NCBI GenBank assembly: GCA_965228165.1
Contig: CBDDHB010000003.1
Span: forward strand, 558,001-622,000
Reading direction: 5' to 3'
Source: Oleispirillum sp965228165
GTDB lineage: Bacteria > Pseudomonadota > Alphaproteobacteria > Rhodospirillales > Rhodospirillaceae
Length of the DNA: 64,000 nucleotides
Numbering within the stretch: the first letter of the stretch is position 1; each line of letters starts with the position of its first letter. The notes below the pieces were generated by a model. It did not search any database. It worked only from the letters and a program-made list of their open reading frames with translations, and was not told the origin of the DNA. Of the stretch, positions 16,156 through 24,819 are shown piece after piece. The translations under genes were made by a program, and so were the position numbers.

Positions 16156-19100
16156 ATGATCCAGTTCAACAAGCTGCGCCTGTCCGGTTTCAAGTCCTTC
16201 GTCGAACCCACCGAGCTTCTGGTCGAACCGGGGCTGACCGGCGTGGTCGGCCCGAATGGCTGCGGCAAGTCGAACCTGGTCGAAGCGATGCGCTGGGTAA
16301 TGGGCGAGACCTCCGCCAAGCAGATGCGCGGCGGGGAAATGGACGACGTGATCTTTTCCGGCACCCGCAACCGCCCCGCCCGCAACGTCGCCGAAGTCTC
16401 GCTGACCCTGGACAACCGCGCCCGCACCGCGCCCGCGCCGCTCAACACCGCCGACGAGTTGGAGGTCAGCCGCCGCATCGACCGCGGCGGCGGCTCCACC
16501 TACCGGGTCAACGGCAAGGAAGTCCGCGCCCGCGACGTGCAGCTTCTGTTCGCCGACGCGGCGACCGGGGCGCGCTCCACCGCGATCGTCTCGCAGGGGC
16601 GAATCGGCGCGTTGATCGCCGCCGCCCCCGCCGAACGCCGCGCCCTGCTGGAAGAGGCGGCGGGAATCTCCGGCCTCCATTCGCGGCGGCACGAGGCGGA
16701 ATTGCGCCTGCGCGGCGCGGAAAACAACCTGTCCCGTCTGGACGACGTGCTCGCCGCGCTGGCGCAGCAGAAGCAGAGCCTGGACCGCCAGGTGCGGCAG
16801 GCGACGCGCTACCGCGCCCTATCCGGCGAGATCCGCGCTCTCGAGGTCGCGCTCACCCGCCGCAACTGGGACGATGCGCAGGCGGCGGCGGAGGCGGCGC
16901 GGCAGTCCCTGGCCGAAGCCGAGGCGAAGGTGGCGGAGACCGCGCAGACGGCGGCGGAGGCGGCGACCCGGCAGGCGGACGCCTTCGCCGCGGTCGATCC
17001 GGCGCGACAGGCGGCGACCGCCGCGGAAACCGCGCTGCACCGATTGATCGTCGCCCGCGAATCCCTGGAGGAAGACGAACGCCGCCTGGAACGCGCCTTC
17101 ACCGACAACGCCCTGCGCCTGGCCCAGGCCGACGGCGATCTGACGCGCGCCGCGACCCAGCACGCCGACGCCGAACGCCGCCTGGCCGAGATCGCGGCGG
17201 AGCGCCTGCGCCTGACCGCCGAGGAGGAACACACCCCCGCCGCCACCGCCAGAATCGCCGCCCGCCTGACGGAGACCGAGGCGGCGCGGCAAACGGCGGA
17301 GCGCGAACTGACTGCCGCCTCCACCGCATTGGCGGAGACCGAGGCGGCGGCGAAGGCGGCGGCGAGAATCCGCGCCGAGGCGCAAACCGCGCTGGACCGC
17401 ATCGCCGGACGGATTCGCCAGATCGACGACCAGATCGCGGCGGCGGCGGCGCGGCGGGTTCCCGCCGAACGTCTGGCGGCGGCGGAAACCCGTCTGAACG
17501 AAACCGAGGCCTCCGTGGCCGCGACGACAACCGCCCGCGACGGCGCGGAAGCCACGCGCGGCATGGCGGAATCGGCGGCCAAGGCGGCAACGGCGGCCTT
17601 TGCCCAGGCGGACGCGGAACACCGCCGCCTGCTCGCCGAAATCGAGGCGCTGCACGCGGTGATCGAAGGCGGCGACGCCCCCGCCGCGACGCAGCCGGTG
17701 CTTAACCGGGTGCGCGCCGAGGCCGGGTTCGAGGCCGCCGCCGCCGCCCTGCTGGAACACGGCGCCGACGCACCGGAAGACGACGCGGCGAAACCGCCGC
17801 CGCGCGCCTGGCGCACTCTGCCGCCGCTCGAAACCCCGCCGCCGCCGCCCGCCGACTTCCCCCCCCTGTCGCACCACGTCGAGGCTCCGGCGGCGCTGGC
17901 GCGGCGTCTCTCCCTCGCCTTTCTGGTCGGCGACGCCGCCACCGGCGACTCCCTCGCCGCCCGCCTCGCCCCCGGTCAGTGCCTGCTCGACCGCGACGGC
18001 GGGCTGTGGCGCTGGGACGGTTTCGTGGTGCGTCCGGGCGCGCCGTCGGCGGCGGCTGTCCGGCTGCAACAGGCCAATCGCCTGCGCGAGCGCCGCGCCG
18101 CCCTGCCCGATCTGAGCGAGGCCCGCGACCGCGCCATGGCCGCCCGCGAGGCGTCCGATGCGGCGGCGAAACGGGCGGAGGCCGACGAACGCGCCGCCCG
18201 CGACGCCGCCCGAGCCGCCGACGCCGCCCTGGCCGAGGCGCGCACGGCGCGCGACCGCCTGCTGCGCGAGGACGCCGACGCCGCCGACCGGCTGCAACGT
18301 TTCGCCGATTCGCGCCAATCCCTGGAGGCCGAACGCGCCGAGGCCGCCGCCCTGGCCGCGGCCAGCGACGACGGCGGCGCGACACGGATTCCGGAACTGG
18401 CCCTGGCCGCGGCAAATGCCCGCACCCAGGCGGAAACCGCGCGCGCCCAGGCGCTCGATGCCCGCGCCGCCGCCGATGCCGACCGCCGCGACGCCGAACA
18501 GCGCCGCGCCCGTCTGAAGGCGCTCGAGACGGAAGATGCCGCCTGGACGGATCGCCTGCGCGCCGCCGCCGAGTACCGCGACACCCTGGCGGAGCGCCGC
18601 CACGATGCCGAAGCCGAGCGCGAGGCCTTGCGCGCCCAACCGCAGGCCCTGGAAGACCGTCGCGCCGCCCTCTCCACCGAACTGGAAACCGCCGAGCGCC
18701 TTCGCCGCGACACCGCCGATGCCCTGGCGATCGCCGAATCCGCCCTGCGCGCCGCCGACGCCCGGATGAAGGAAGCCGACCACGCCGCCACCACCGCGCG
18801 CGAGGACCGGGTGCGCGCCGAGGCCCAGGTGGACCGCCGCGCCCAGGCCTGCGACGAGATCGCGGCGCGCTGCCGGGAATTCCTGGGCTGCGCCGTCGCC
18901 GATATCGACACCGCCGGAACCGAATCCTTCCTCGACATGCCCTCCGCCGAGATCGCGGAAAGGATCGACCGCCGCGCCGCCGAGCGGGAGCGCCTGGGAC
19001 CGGTCAACCTGCGCGCCGAAATCGAGGCCGAGGACGTCGGCAAGCAGATCGACGGCCTGACCGCCGAACGCGGCGATCTTCTGGCGGCGATCGCCCGGCT

Positions 19101-19629
19101 GCGACAGGGAATCGCCGAACTCAACCGCGAGGGACGGGACCGCCTGCAAAAAAGCTTCGAGACCGTCAACCGGGCCTTTCAGGACATTTTCACCGACCTC
19201 TTCGGCGGTGGGCGCGCCTATCTGAACCTGGTGGAAAACGACGACCCTCTGGCGGCGGGAATCGAGATCATGGCCAGCCCGCCGGGCAAGCGGCTGCAAC
19301 TGCTGTCCCTGCTGTCCGGCGGCGAGCAGGCGCTGACCGCGCTTGCCCTGCTGTTCGCGGTATTCCGCAGCAATCCGGCGCCGATCTGCATCCTCGACGA
19401 GGTGGACGCGCCCTTGGACGACGCCAACGTCGATCGCTTCTGTGGCTTGCTGTCCGCGATATCGGGGGAAGGGGCTACCCGCTTCCTGGTGATCACCCAC
19501 CACCGCATGACCATGGCCCGGATGAACCGCCTGTTCGGCGTGACCATGGCGGAACGCGGCGTGTCGCAATTGGTGTCGGTCGATCTCCAGGTTGCCGAAA
19601 GCCTCCGCGAACCGGCATCATTCATATGA
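16156..19629 (+). CDS. smc: Chromosome segregation protein SMC
   Basis: A 1157-residue SMC ATPase, normal for the family. The N-terminal head has LSGFKSFVEPTEL and the Walker A GVVGPNGCGKSNLVEAMRWV. Two long coiled coils rich in Ala, Glu and Arg flank a hinge near residues 500-640, which in this protein is partly low-complexity and proline-rich. The C-terminal head has the signature motif LLSGGEQALTALALLF and Walker B ICILDEVDAPLDDANVDRF. SMC with ScpA and ScpB condenses and segregates the chromosome. The stop codon is followed by an intergenic stretch carrying the promoter of the atp operon. Confidence 0.96.
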   Translation: MIQFNKLRLSGFKSFVEPTELLVEPGLTGVVGPNGCGKSNLVEAMRWVMGETSAKQMRGGEMDDVIFSGTRNRPARNVAEVSLTLDNRARTAPAPLNTADELEVSRRIDRGGGSTYRVNGKEVRARDVQLLFADAATGARSTAIVSQGRIGALIAAAPAERRALLEEAAGISGLHSRRHEAELRLRGAENNLSRLDDVLAALAQQKQSLDRQVRQATRYRALSGEIRALEVALTRRNWDDAQAAAEAARQSLAEAEAKVAETAQTAAEAATRQADAFAAVDPARQAATAAETALHRLIVARESLEEDERRLERAFTDNALRLAQADGDLTRAATQHADAERRLAEIAAERLRLTAEEEHTPAATARIAARLTETEAARQTAERELTAASTALAETEAAAKAAARIRAEAQTALDRIAGRIRQIDDQIAAAAARRVPAERLAAAETRLNETEASVAATTTARDGAEATRGMAESAAKAATAAFAQADAEHRRLLAEIEALHAVIEGGDAPAATQPVLNRVRAEAGFEAAAAALLEHGADAPEDDAAKPPPRAWRTLPPLETPPPPPADFPPLSHHVEAPAALARRLSLAFLVGDAATGDSLAARLAPGQCLLDRDGGLWRWDGFVVRPGAPSAAAVRLQQANRLRERRAALPDLSEARDRAMAAREASDAAAKRAEADERAARDAARAADAALAEARTARDRLLREDADAADRLQRFADSRQSLEAERAEAAALAAASDDGGATRIPELALAAANARTQAETARAQALDARAAADADRRDAEQRRARLKALETEDAAWTDRLRAAAEYRDTLAERRHDAEAEREALRAQPQALEDRRAALSTELETAERLRRDTADALAIAESALRAADARMKEADHAATTAREDRVRAEAQVDRRAQACDEIAARCREFLGCAVADIDTAGTESFLDMPSAEIAERIDRRAAERERLGPVNLRAEIEAEDVGKQIDGLTAERGDLLAAIARLRQGIAELNREGRDRLQKSFETVNRAFQDIFTDLFGGGRAYLNLVENDDPLAAGIEIMASPPGKRLQLLSLLSGGEQALTALALLFAVFRSNPAPICILDEVDAPLDDANVDRFCGLLSAISGEGATRFLVITHHRMTMARMNRLFGVTMAERGVSQLVSVDLQVAESLREPASFI

Positions 19630-19682
19630 TTTCATTGGACTTTACCGCACGACCCGGGAGATCGCCCGAGCGGTTTTCCACC

Positions 19683-19711
19683 TTGACAGTCGGGGGTGCA
19701 AACACTATGGT
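19683..19711 (+). promoter_or_regulatory. Sigma70-type promoter of the F0 operon
   Basis: TTGACA at 19683-19688 and TATGGT at 19706-19711 are separated by 17 bases. The -35 element is perfect and the -10 has four of six consensus bases. It lies between the smc stop and the atpI start, about 125 bases upstream of the atpI start codon, and points into the operon. Confidence 0.7.
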
Positions 19712-19837
19712 TCGTGCGCTTTCGTGGCGGAATACCGCCGGTTTTGGGGGATTGCACGGTTTCGCGGTGGCGACCGCCCGGTTCGATGTCGGCGTTGGCG
19801 CCCTGGCGCGCACCCGGCGGATGATCGAGGGGGCGGC

Positions 19838-20209
19838 ATGACGGCACCGGTCGATGACGACACCTCCCGGAAACTGGGCGAACTTTCGTCCCGCGCTCGC
19901 GCGGCGCGCACCGAGGCGGGTCTGGACCCGCGCCCGGCGCCCGCTCGGGGTTCGGCGCACGGCTCTTTGGGTATGGGGCTGCGCGTCGCGTTTGAGTTGT
20001 CGGTCAGCGTCGGCCTGGGCGGTGTGCTCGGCTATGCCGCCGATGAGTGGTTGGGGTCCGACCCCTGGGGTATGGTGGTCGGGTTGGCGGTCGGTTTCGC
20101 CTCGGGCGTGTTGACGGTCTATCGCGTCGCCAACGGTTACGACCGGGTGATGCGGCCGGGGCGGACGAACGGCGAAACGCCGGTCGAGCCCTCCGACGAA
20201 AAGAAGTAG
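19838..20209 (+). CDS. atpI: ATP synthase accessory subunit I (AtpI/AtpZ-like)
   Basis: A 123-residue membrane protein. After a charged N-terminus of about 45 residues come two transmembrane segments (LRVAFELSVSVGLGGVLGYAADEW and WGMVVGLAVGFASGVLTVYRVA). This matches the AtpI family that precedes the F0 genes and helps assemble the c-ring or handle Mg2+. The ATG at 19838 was preferred because upstream codons of the frame lie over the smc end and the promoter. It is the first gene of the operon atpI-B-E-F'-F. Confidence 0.85.
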   Translation: MTAPVDDDTSRKLGELSSRARAARTEAGLDPRPAPARGSAHGSLGMGLRVAFELSVSVGLGGVLGYAADEWLGSDPWGMVVGLAVGFASGVLTVYRVANGYDRVMRPGRTNGETPVEPSDEKK

Positions 20210-20292
20210 CCTCGACATTCCGAGGCTTGCGTGCGGTTGCGGTCGTCGCTTAAGGTTTTCCGCAACCTGGGGTAACGGGGGAAGGCGATTCG

Positions 20293-21015
20293 ATGGCAAA
20301 TCCAGTCGACCAGTTCAAGATCGAACCGATCATACCGATTCACGTCGGCGGCATTGACCTTTCCTTCACCAACTCCGCCCTGTACATGGTCGCGGGCGTG
20401 GTCATCACCACCTTGTTCCTGACCATGGCGATGGGCAAGCGGGCGCTGATCCCCGGACGGATGCAGTCCCTGGCCGAGATGATCTATGAATTCGTCGCCA
20501 ACATGCTCCGCGACAACGTCGGGGACGAGGGACGGAAGTATTTCCCGTTTATTTTTTCGCTTTTCATGTTCGTGCTCTGCGGCAACGTTCTGGGGCAGAC
20601 GCCTTACAGCTTCACCTATACCAGCCATATCGTCGTGACCGCGACCCTCGCCTTCGGCGTCATTTTCGGCATCACGCTCGTCGGCTTCGCCCGGCATGGC
20701 CTGGGGTTCTTCCGCGTGCTCTTGCCCGGCGGCTCCCCCCCTCTGGCCGGGCTGGTGATCGTGCCGATCGAATTGTTTTCTTACTTTGCCCGGATTTTCA
20801 GCCTGTCGGTGCGTTTGGCGGCCAACATCACCGTTGGACACATCGCGCTGAAGGTGGTGGCCGGTTTCGTCGCGGGGTTGGGGATTTTCGGCATCATCCC
20901 CTTCGCCGGAGTGGTTGGCGTGACCATACTGGAGCTCGGGATCGCCTGTCTGCAAGCCTACATCTTCACGGTGTTGAGCTGCATCTATCTGCACGATGCC
21001 CTGCATCTGCACTGA
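20293..21015 (+). CDS. atpB: ATP synthase F0 subunit a
   Basis: A 240-residue integral membrane protein forming the proton half-channels beside the c-ring. Five or more hydrophobic segments are visible. The essential arginine lies in FSLSVRLAANITVGH, about residue 175. Most homologues read RPISLSVRLFANMMAGH here, so the Pro before the motif and the Phe-Ala-Asn-Met after it are changed. This deviation matches the unusual c subunit encoded next. GGGGGAAGG precedes the ATG. A C7 run at 20735-20741 is read in frame. Confidence 0.95.
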   Translation: MANPVDQFKIEPIIPIHVGGIDLSFTNSALYMVAGVVITTLFLTMAMGKRALIPGRMQSLAEMIYEFVANMLRDNVGDEGRKYFPFIFSLFMFVLCGNVLGQTPYSFTYTSHIVVTATLAFGVIFGITLVGFARHGLGFFRVLLPGGSPPLAGLVIVPIELFSYFARIFSLSVRLAANITVGHIALKVVAGFVAGLGIFGIIPFAGVVGVTILELGIACLQAYIFTVLSCIYLHDALHLH

Positions 21016-21099
21016 GTTGCCTTAGGCCTTTCGCGGTCATGGCGATAGCGAACGGATAGGGTTGGGTTCTCTAGTCGATTTGGAAAAGGAACAGGACAT

Positions 21100-21324
21100 A
21101 TGGACGCGCAAGCAGCAAAATACATCGGTGCCGCCATGGTCAACATCGGCCTGACCGCCGCGGCTATCATGGTCGGTTACATCTGGGTCACGCTGATTCA
21201 GACCGTCGGTCGCAACCCGGCGTGCAAGTCGAGCGTCGAAATCTACGGCTGGGTCGGCTTCGCGGTGACCGAGGCGATTGGTCTGTACGCCCTGGTTATC
21301 GCCCTGATCACGCTGTTCTCCTAA
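21100..21324 (+). CDS. atpE: ATP synthase F0 subunit c with altered glycine motif
   Basis: A 74-residue two-helix proteolipid that forms the rotating c-ring. The start MDAQAAKYIG and the loop VGRNPACKSS identify it as an alphaproteobacterial c subunit. The ion-carrying carboxylate is Glu58 in FAVTEAIGLYAL. The first helix normally contains a GxGxGxG packing motif; here residues 20-26 are AAAIMVG, so only the last glycine remains, and Gly12 is also Ala. Asn15 and Cys42 are further unusual residues. No glutamine typical of sodium-binding rings is seen in helix 1, so protons are the likely ion. Confidence 0.93.
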   Translation: MDAQAAKYIGAAMVNIGLTAAAIMVGYIWVTLIQTVGRNPACKSSVEIYGWVGFAVTEAIGLYALVIALITLFS

Positions 21325-21334
21325 GTCTTGCGCC

Positions 21335-21377
21335 CTGCCGCCGCCCCGCCTGGGGGAGTCCGCCTCCCCCCCGGCAG
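21335..21377 (+). other. Hairpin in the atpE-atpF' gap
   Basis: CTGCCG (21335-21340) pairs with CGGCAG (21372-21377), and inside it GGGGGAG (21352-21358) pairs with CTCCCCC (21364-21370) around a five-base loop. There is no U run, so it is not a classic terminator. In the 173-base gap behind the c-subunit gene it could stabilise the upstream mRNA or limit read-through, since c is needed in many more copies than b and b'. This role is inference. Confidence 0.5.
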
Positions 21378-21497
21378 CGGCGCGTCGGGGAGAGACGAGG
21401 GACTGAACGTGCATGGCCGCGCGGCGGACGAACCGGCTGAGTCCGGTTCTTGTCCTGTCGGATGGCCCTGGTATCCGGTTCGGGAGCACCTCTGCCC

Positions 21498-21992
21498 ATG
21501 CCACAATTCGACGCAACGACCTTCGCCTCGCAGTTGTTCTGGCTGGTGGTCTGCTTCGCCACCCTTTGCGTGGTGATGTCGAAGATCGCGCTGCCGCGCA
21601 TCGGCGACATCCTGGAGGAACGGCAGAAGCGGATTTCCGACGATCTCGACATGGCCGAACGGCTGAAGACCGAGACCGAGGCCGCCATCGCCACCTACGA
21701 AAAGGCTCTGGCCGAAGCCCGCGCCACCGCCCAGGCCGAGATCACCGCCGTCATGGACGCCAACGCCGCCGAAACGGCGCGGCGCCACGAGGAGCTTGAA
21801 AACATCCTTTCGGCGAAGATCGCCGAAAGCGAGGAACGCATCCACGCCGCGCGCCACGACGCCATGGCTCAGGTCTCCGTCATCGCCGCCGACGTCGCCG
21901 CGGCGATCGTCGACCGCATCGCCGACATCAAGGCCGACGCCAAGACCTTCGGCCCGGTGGTCAGCGCCATCGCCAAGGAGCGCGGACTATGA
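21498..21992 (+). CDS. atpF': ATP synthase F0 subunit b'
   Basis: A 164-residue protein with one N-terminal membrane helix (FASQLFWLVVCFATLCVVMSKIALPRI) and a long charged coiled coil (ILEERQKRISDDLDMAERLK onwards). Photosynthetic and related alphaproteobacteria carry two different b subunits, b' and b, that form the peripheral stalk. The ATG at 21498 (MPQFDATTFASQLFW) is preferred over upstream codons because it begins the conserved part. It overlaps atpF by four bases. Confidence 0.9.
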   Translation: MPQFDATTFASQLFWLVVCFATLCVVMSKIALPRIGDILEERQKRISDDLDMAERLKTETEAAIATYEKALAEARATAQAEITAVMDANAAETARRHEELENILSAKIAESEERIHAARHDAMAQVSVIAADVAAAIVDRIADIKADAKTFGPVVSAIAKERGL

Positions 21993-22540
21993 TCGGCGAT
22001 CTTCTGATTTCCGCCGCCCATGCCGCCGGACACGACGCCGCGCATGGCAGCACCCCCTTCTACATGGACAGCCACTTCTGGGTGGGGATGGGGTTCGTCG
22101 TCGTCGTCCTGATCGTCCTCAAATTCGGTTACGCCAAGATCTGCGCGGCCCTGGACGGTCGGGGATTGACGATTCGCGACCGCCTGGACAGCGCCCGGCG
22201 CATCCGCGAGGAAGCGCAGGCCCTGTTGGCCGAATACCAGCGCCGCCAGCGCGACGCATTGCGCGAATCCCAGGAAATCCTGACCCGCGCCCGCAACGAG
22301 GCGGAGAAGCTGAAGGTCCAGGCCGCCAAGGAACTGGAACAACAGGTCGCCGCCGCCGAGCGTCAGGCGATGGAGCGCATCGCCGCCGCCGAGGAACAGG
22401 CGAAGCGCGAGGTCCGTCACGTCGCCATCGACGTGGCAGTGGCCGCCGCCACCCAGGTGATGGCGGACAAGCTGTCGGACGCCCAGGCGAACGCCCTGAT
22501 CGAGCGCGCCGTCGCCGACCTGCCGCAGAAGTTCCACTAA
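21989..22540 (+). CDS. atpF: ATP synthase F0 subunit b
   Basis: A 183-residue stalk subunit. After a short His-rich N-terminus a membrane helix (FWVGMGFVVVVLIVLKFGYAKI) is followed by a long amphipathic coiled coil (LDSARRIREEAQALLAEYQRRQ and beyond). The C-terminal part (VAVAAATQVMADKLSDAQANALIERAVADL) is typical. It is the last gene of the F0 operon and is followed by a terminator. The F1 genes (atpHAGDC) are not here, as is usual for the split operons of alphaproteobacteria. Confidence 0.93.
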   Translation: MIGDLLISAAHAAGHDAAHGSTPFYMDSHFWVGMGFVVVVLIVLKFGYAKICAALDGRGLTIRDRLDSARRIREEAQALLAEYQRRQRDALRESQEILTRARNEAEKLKVQAAKELEQQVAAAERQAMERIAAAEEQAKREVRHVAIDVAVAAATQVMADKLSDAQANALIERAVADLPQKFH

Positions 22541-22563
22541 GGGCTTTTCGCACCGGAACGACC

Positions 22564-22597
22564 GAAGGGCCGCCCATCTTGCGATGGGCGGCCCTTC
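22564..22597. terminator. Bidirectional terminator between atpF and parA-like gene
   Basis: A perfect 14-bp inverted repeat, GAAGGGCCGCCCAT at 22564-22577 and ATGGGCGGCCCTTC at 22584-22597, encloses a six-base loop. A short GCGTTT follows on the plus strand. It lies between two convergent genes and can serve both. Confidence 0.85.
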
Positions 22598-22602
22598 GCG
22601 TT

Positions 22603-23226
22603 TCACGGCGCGCAGTTGTCCAGGTAGTCCAGAAGCGGACGCCATTCGGCGCGGTAGTCTTCCAACCGCGCCAGCGGGGAATCGAACAGGCTGCCGCCGT
22701 CGATCGCCAGATTGGCATAGGCCTGGGTATCGCGCAGACGGGCCATCACCGGATAGGGCATCCCCGCCAGAAACGCCTCCAGCCGCTCGGCGGCGCGGGT
22801 CCGCTGTTTCAGCCGATTGGCGACGAAGCAGATGTCGCGCTTGCCCTTCCGGACCGTCTTCATGGTTTCCAGGTGCTTGAGAAAACGGGCGGTGCCATCC
22901 TCGTCGAAGATCGAGGGCAGGACCGGGATGACCAGAACGTCCGCAGCCTCCACCACGTCGGCCACCGCCTTGCGTTTCAAGGCGGCGGGAGCATCCACCA
23001 CCAGCCGTTCCATCCCCTTGGGCGGACGCTGATTTTCCAGATCCACCGGAGAGATCGCGGGCAGTGTGTAGGGGCGGCGCTCCAGCCAGCCGCCCGCCGA
23101 CTGCTGCGGGTCGAGATCGGCAAGGCCGGTGACCAGACCGCGCCGCGCGAAATGCGCCGCCAAGTGGGTGGCAAGGGTGGTCTTGCCGCTGCCGCCCTTG
23201 GTATTGATCACCGCCACGATCATCAT
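22603..23226 (-). CDS. ParA-family ATPase (solitary)
   Basis: A 207-residue Walker-type ATPase. The deviant Walker A is VINTKGGSGKTTLATHLA at the N-terminus, and Walker B-like residues occur in GLADLDPQQSAGGWLERRP and RLVVDAPAAL. VIPVLPSIFDEDGTARFL and ICFVANRLKQRTRAA complete the fold. No parB partner is adjacent, so this is an orphan ParA rather than the chromosomal parAB locus; such proteins position other cargo or plasmids. Its target is unknown. The ATG at 23226 is followed by a second ATG at 23223. Confidence 0.85.
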   Translation of the reverse strand: MMIVAVINTKGGSGKTTLATHLAAHFARRGLVTGLADLDPQQSAGGWLERRPYTLPAISPVDLENQRPPKGMERLVVDAPAALKRKAVADVVEAADVLVIPVLPSIFDEDGTARFLKHLETMKTVRKGKRDICFVANRLKQRTRAAERLEAFLAGMPYPVMARLRDTQAYANLAIDGGSLFDSPLARLEDYRAEWRPLLDYLDNCAP

Positions 23227-23341
23227 GCCGCCGGTCCCTTCGATTCGCGAGAGCGCAAAGTCTAATCCATGCCGACGGCGGAGAAAACCCACGCCGTCCG
23301 GATCTCAAGGGATTTCACCGAAATCAAGACCGCGCCTTTCG

Positions 23342-23380
23342 TTGACACGACCAGGCGGGCGGGATACCCCTGACCATACC
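23342..23380 (+). promoter_or_regulatory. Possible metal-regulated promoter of rcnA
   Basis: TTGACA at 23342-23347 is followed after 17 bases by TACCCC. The sequence ATACCCCTGACCATACC overlapping the -10 position has the C-tract flanked by ATA/TA seen in operators of the CsoR/RcnR repressor family. No such repressor gene is in the window, so the assignment is tentative. Confidence 0.35.
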
Positions 23381-23402
23381 TTCCCCGCCAGGACCGCCGC
23401 CG

Positions 23403-24236
23403 ATGGACATTGCCAGCCTTGCCTTGCTTCCCACCGCCTCGCTGCCGGTCCTGCTGGGATCGGCCTTCTCGATGGGGGCGCTGCATGGTCTGGAACCCGG
23501 CCATTCGAAGACGATGATGGCCGCCTTCATCATCGCGGTTCACGGCACACCGATCCAGGCGGTGGTGTTGGGCCTGTCCGCCGCCCTGTCGCACAGCGCC
23601 ATCGTCTGGATTCTCGGCCTGTCCGCCGCCGCGATGGGCGAGGAATGGGTGCCGGAAGGCCTGGAATCCTGGTTCATGCTGCTTTCCGGCTTGAGCGTGG
23701 TCGGCGTCGGCTGCTGGATTCTGATCCGGATGATCGCCGCCGGCGAACCGCCCTGCCCCTGCGCCCCCGGCGATACGGCCTGCGAGGATGCCTGCGACGC
23801 GCATGAACACGAGCACGAGCACGAGCATGGGCACGGCCATCCCCACGGCCTGGGCCTTGGCGGCGCGCATGCCCTGGCGCACGCGCGGGAGATCGAAAAC
23901 CGGTTTTCTTCCGGCCATGCCAGTCTGGGGCAGACCGTAGCGTTCGGCCTCTCCGGCGGACTGATCCCCTGCCCGGCGGCAATCACCGTCCTGATCCTCT
24001 GCCTGCACCTGGGCAAGCTGGGTCTGGGCTTCGCCGTGGTCTCGGCGTTCAGCCTGGGACTGGCGCTGACCCTGGTGATGGTCGGAGTGGTCAGCGCCCT
24101 CGGTCTGAAGGCGGCGCGCCACGGCCTGCCGGGCCTCGACGTCTGGCTGTCGAAGACCCCCTATCTGTCGGGCGGACTGATCCTGATCATCGGCCTGGCG
24201 ATGATCGTCTCCGGCTGGAACGATCTGTCGCTGTAG
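23403..24236 (+). CDS. rcnA: Nickel/cobalt efflux protein RcnA
   Basis: A 277-residue membrane exporter for Ni2+ and Co2+. GALHGLEPGHSKTMMAAFI near residue 25 and LSHSAIVWILGL match E. coli RcnA closely. A cytosolic loop at about residues 118-150 has cysteines followed by HEHEHEHEHGHGHPHG, a metal-binding tract. FGLSGGLIPCPAAITVLILCLHLGKLG and FSLGLALTLVMVGVV form later helices. Six membrane segments are visible. It is convergent with a nitroreductase gene. Confidence 0.93.
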   Translation: MDIASLALLPTASLPVLLGSAFSMGALHGLEPGHSKTMMAAFIIAVHGTPIQAVVLGLSAALSHSAIVWILGLSAAAMGEEWVPEGLESWFMLLSGLSVVGVGCWILIRMIAAGEPPCPCAPGDTACEDACDAHEHEHEHEHGHGHPHGLGLGGAHALAHAREIENRFSSGHASLGQTVAFGLSGGLIPCPAAITVLILCLHLGKLGLGFAVVSAFSLGLALTLVMVGVVSALGLKAARHGLPGLDVWLSKTPYLSGGLILIIGLAMIVSGWNDLSL

Positions 24237-24248
24237 CCGAACCGCCGC

Positions 24249-24758
24249 CTACCAGCGGTCGAAGTGGATGCGTTCGGACTTGAAGCGTTCGGAGGGTTCC
24301 TTCTCCTCCGCCGGGCGGCCGATCGCCACCACCGACAACGGATGTACATGGTGCGGCAGGTCGAGCAGGCGGGACGCCCCCTCGCTCCAGGCGATTCGCG
24401 GGTGCAGACCGCACCACACCGCCCCCAGTCCCTGCGCATGCGCCACAAGCAGAATGTTCATCGTCGCGGCGCTGCAATCCTGGACCCAGAATCCCTCGTG
24501 CTTTTCCAGGGTGACGTCGGCGCAGACCAGAATCGCCAGGGACGCCGCGGGCATCATCCGGGTATGGGGCTGAATATCCGGCAACTGCGACAGAATGGCG
24601 CGATCGCGGATGCAGACGAAATGCCAGGGCTGGGCGTTGCCGGCGCTGGGCGCGGCCATCGCGGCGCGCAGGATGGTATCGACCTCGGCATCGCCGACCG
24701 GCTCGCCGGTGAACCGGCGGATGCTGCGGCGGGTCATCAGGTTGGCAATGGCGTCCAT
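24249..24758 (-). CDS. Nitroreductase-family FMN oxidoreductase
   Basis: A 169-residue protein of the nitroreductase family. The FMN-binding start NLMTRRSIRRFTGEPV, the APSAGNAQPWHFVCI motif, and the C-terminal HPLSVVAIGRPAEEKEP are typical. VQDCSAATMNILLVAHAQGLGAVWCG is the conserved helix region. Proteins this short reduce flavins, nitro compounds or quinones with NAD(P)H; the natural substrate is unknown. AAGGGAGA precedes the ATG at 24758. Confidence 0.87.
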   Translation of the reverse strand: MDAIANLMTRRSIRRFTGEPVGDAEVDTILRAAMAAPSAGNAQPWHFVCIRDRAILSQLPDIQPHTRMMPAASLAILVCADVTLEKHEGFWVQDCSAATMNILLVAHAQGLGAVWCGLHPRIAWSEGASRLLDLPHHVHPLSVVAIGRPAEEKEPSERFKSERIHFDRW

Positions 24759-24819
24759 CGCGGTCTCCCTTTCCTTCTGCCGTCGAGGGAACGGAGTCTA
24801 ACGCCAATCGGCGATCCCG

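Noticed and set aside
19626..19841. 71-codon frame between smc and atpI with overlaps at both ends
   Set aside because: The neat ATGA overlaps look like coupling, but the product has no recognisable pattern, there is no ribosome site, and the promoter of the atp operon lies inside it.
23821..23850. GAGCACGAGCACGAGC repeat looked at as a short tandem array
   Set aside because: It encodes the His-rich metal loop of RcnA and is explained by the protein.
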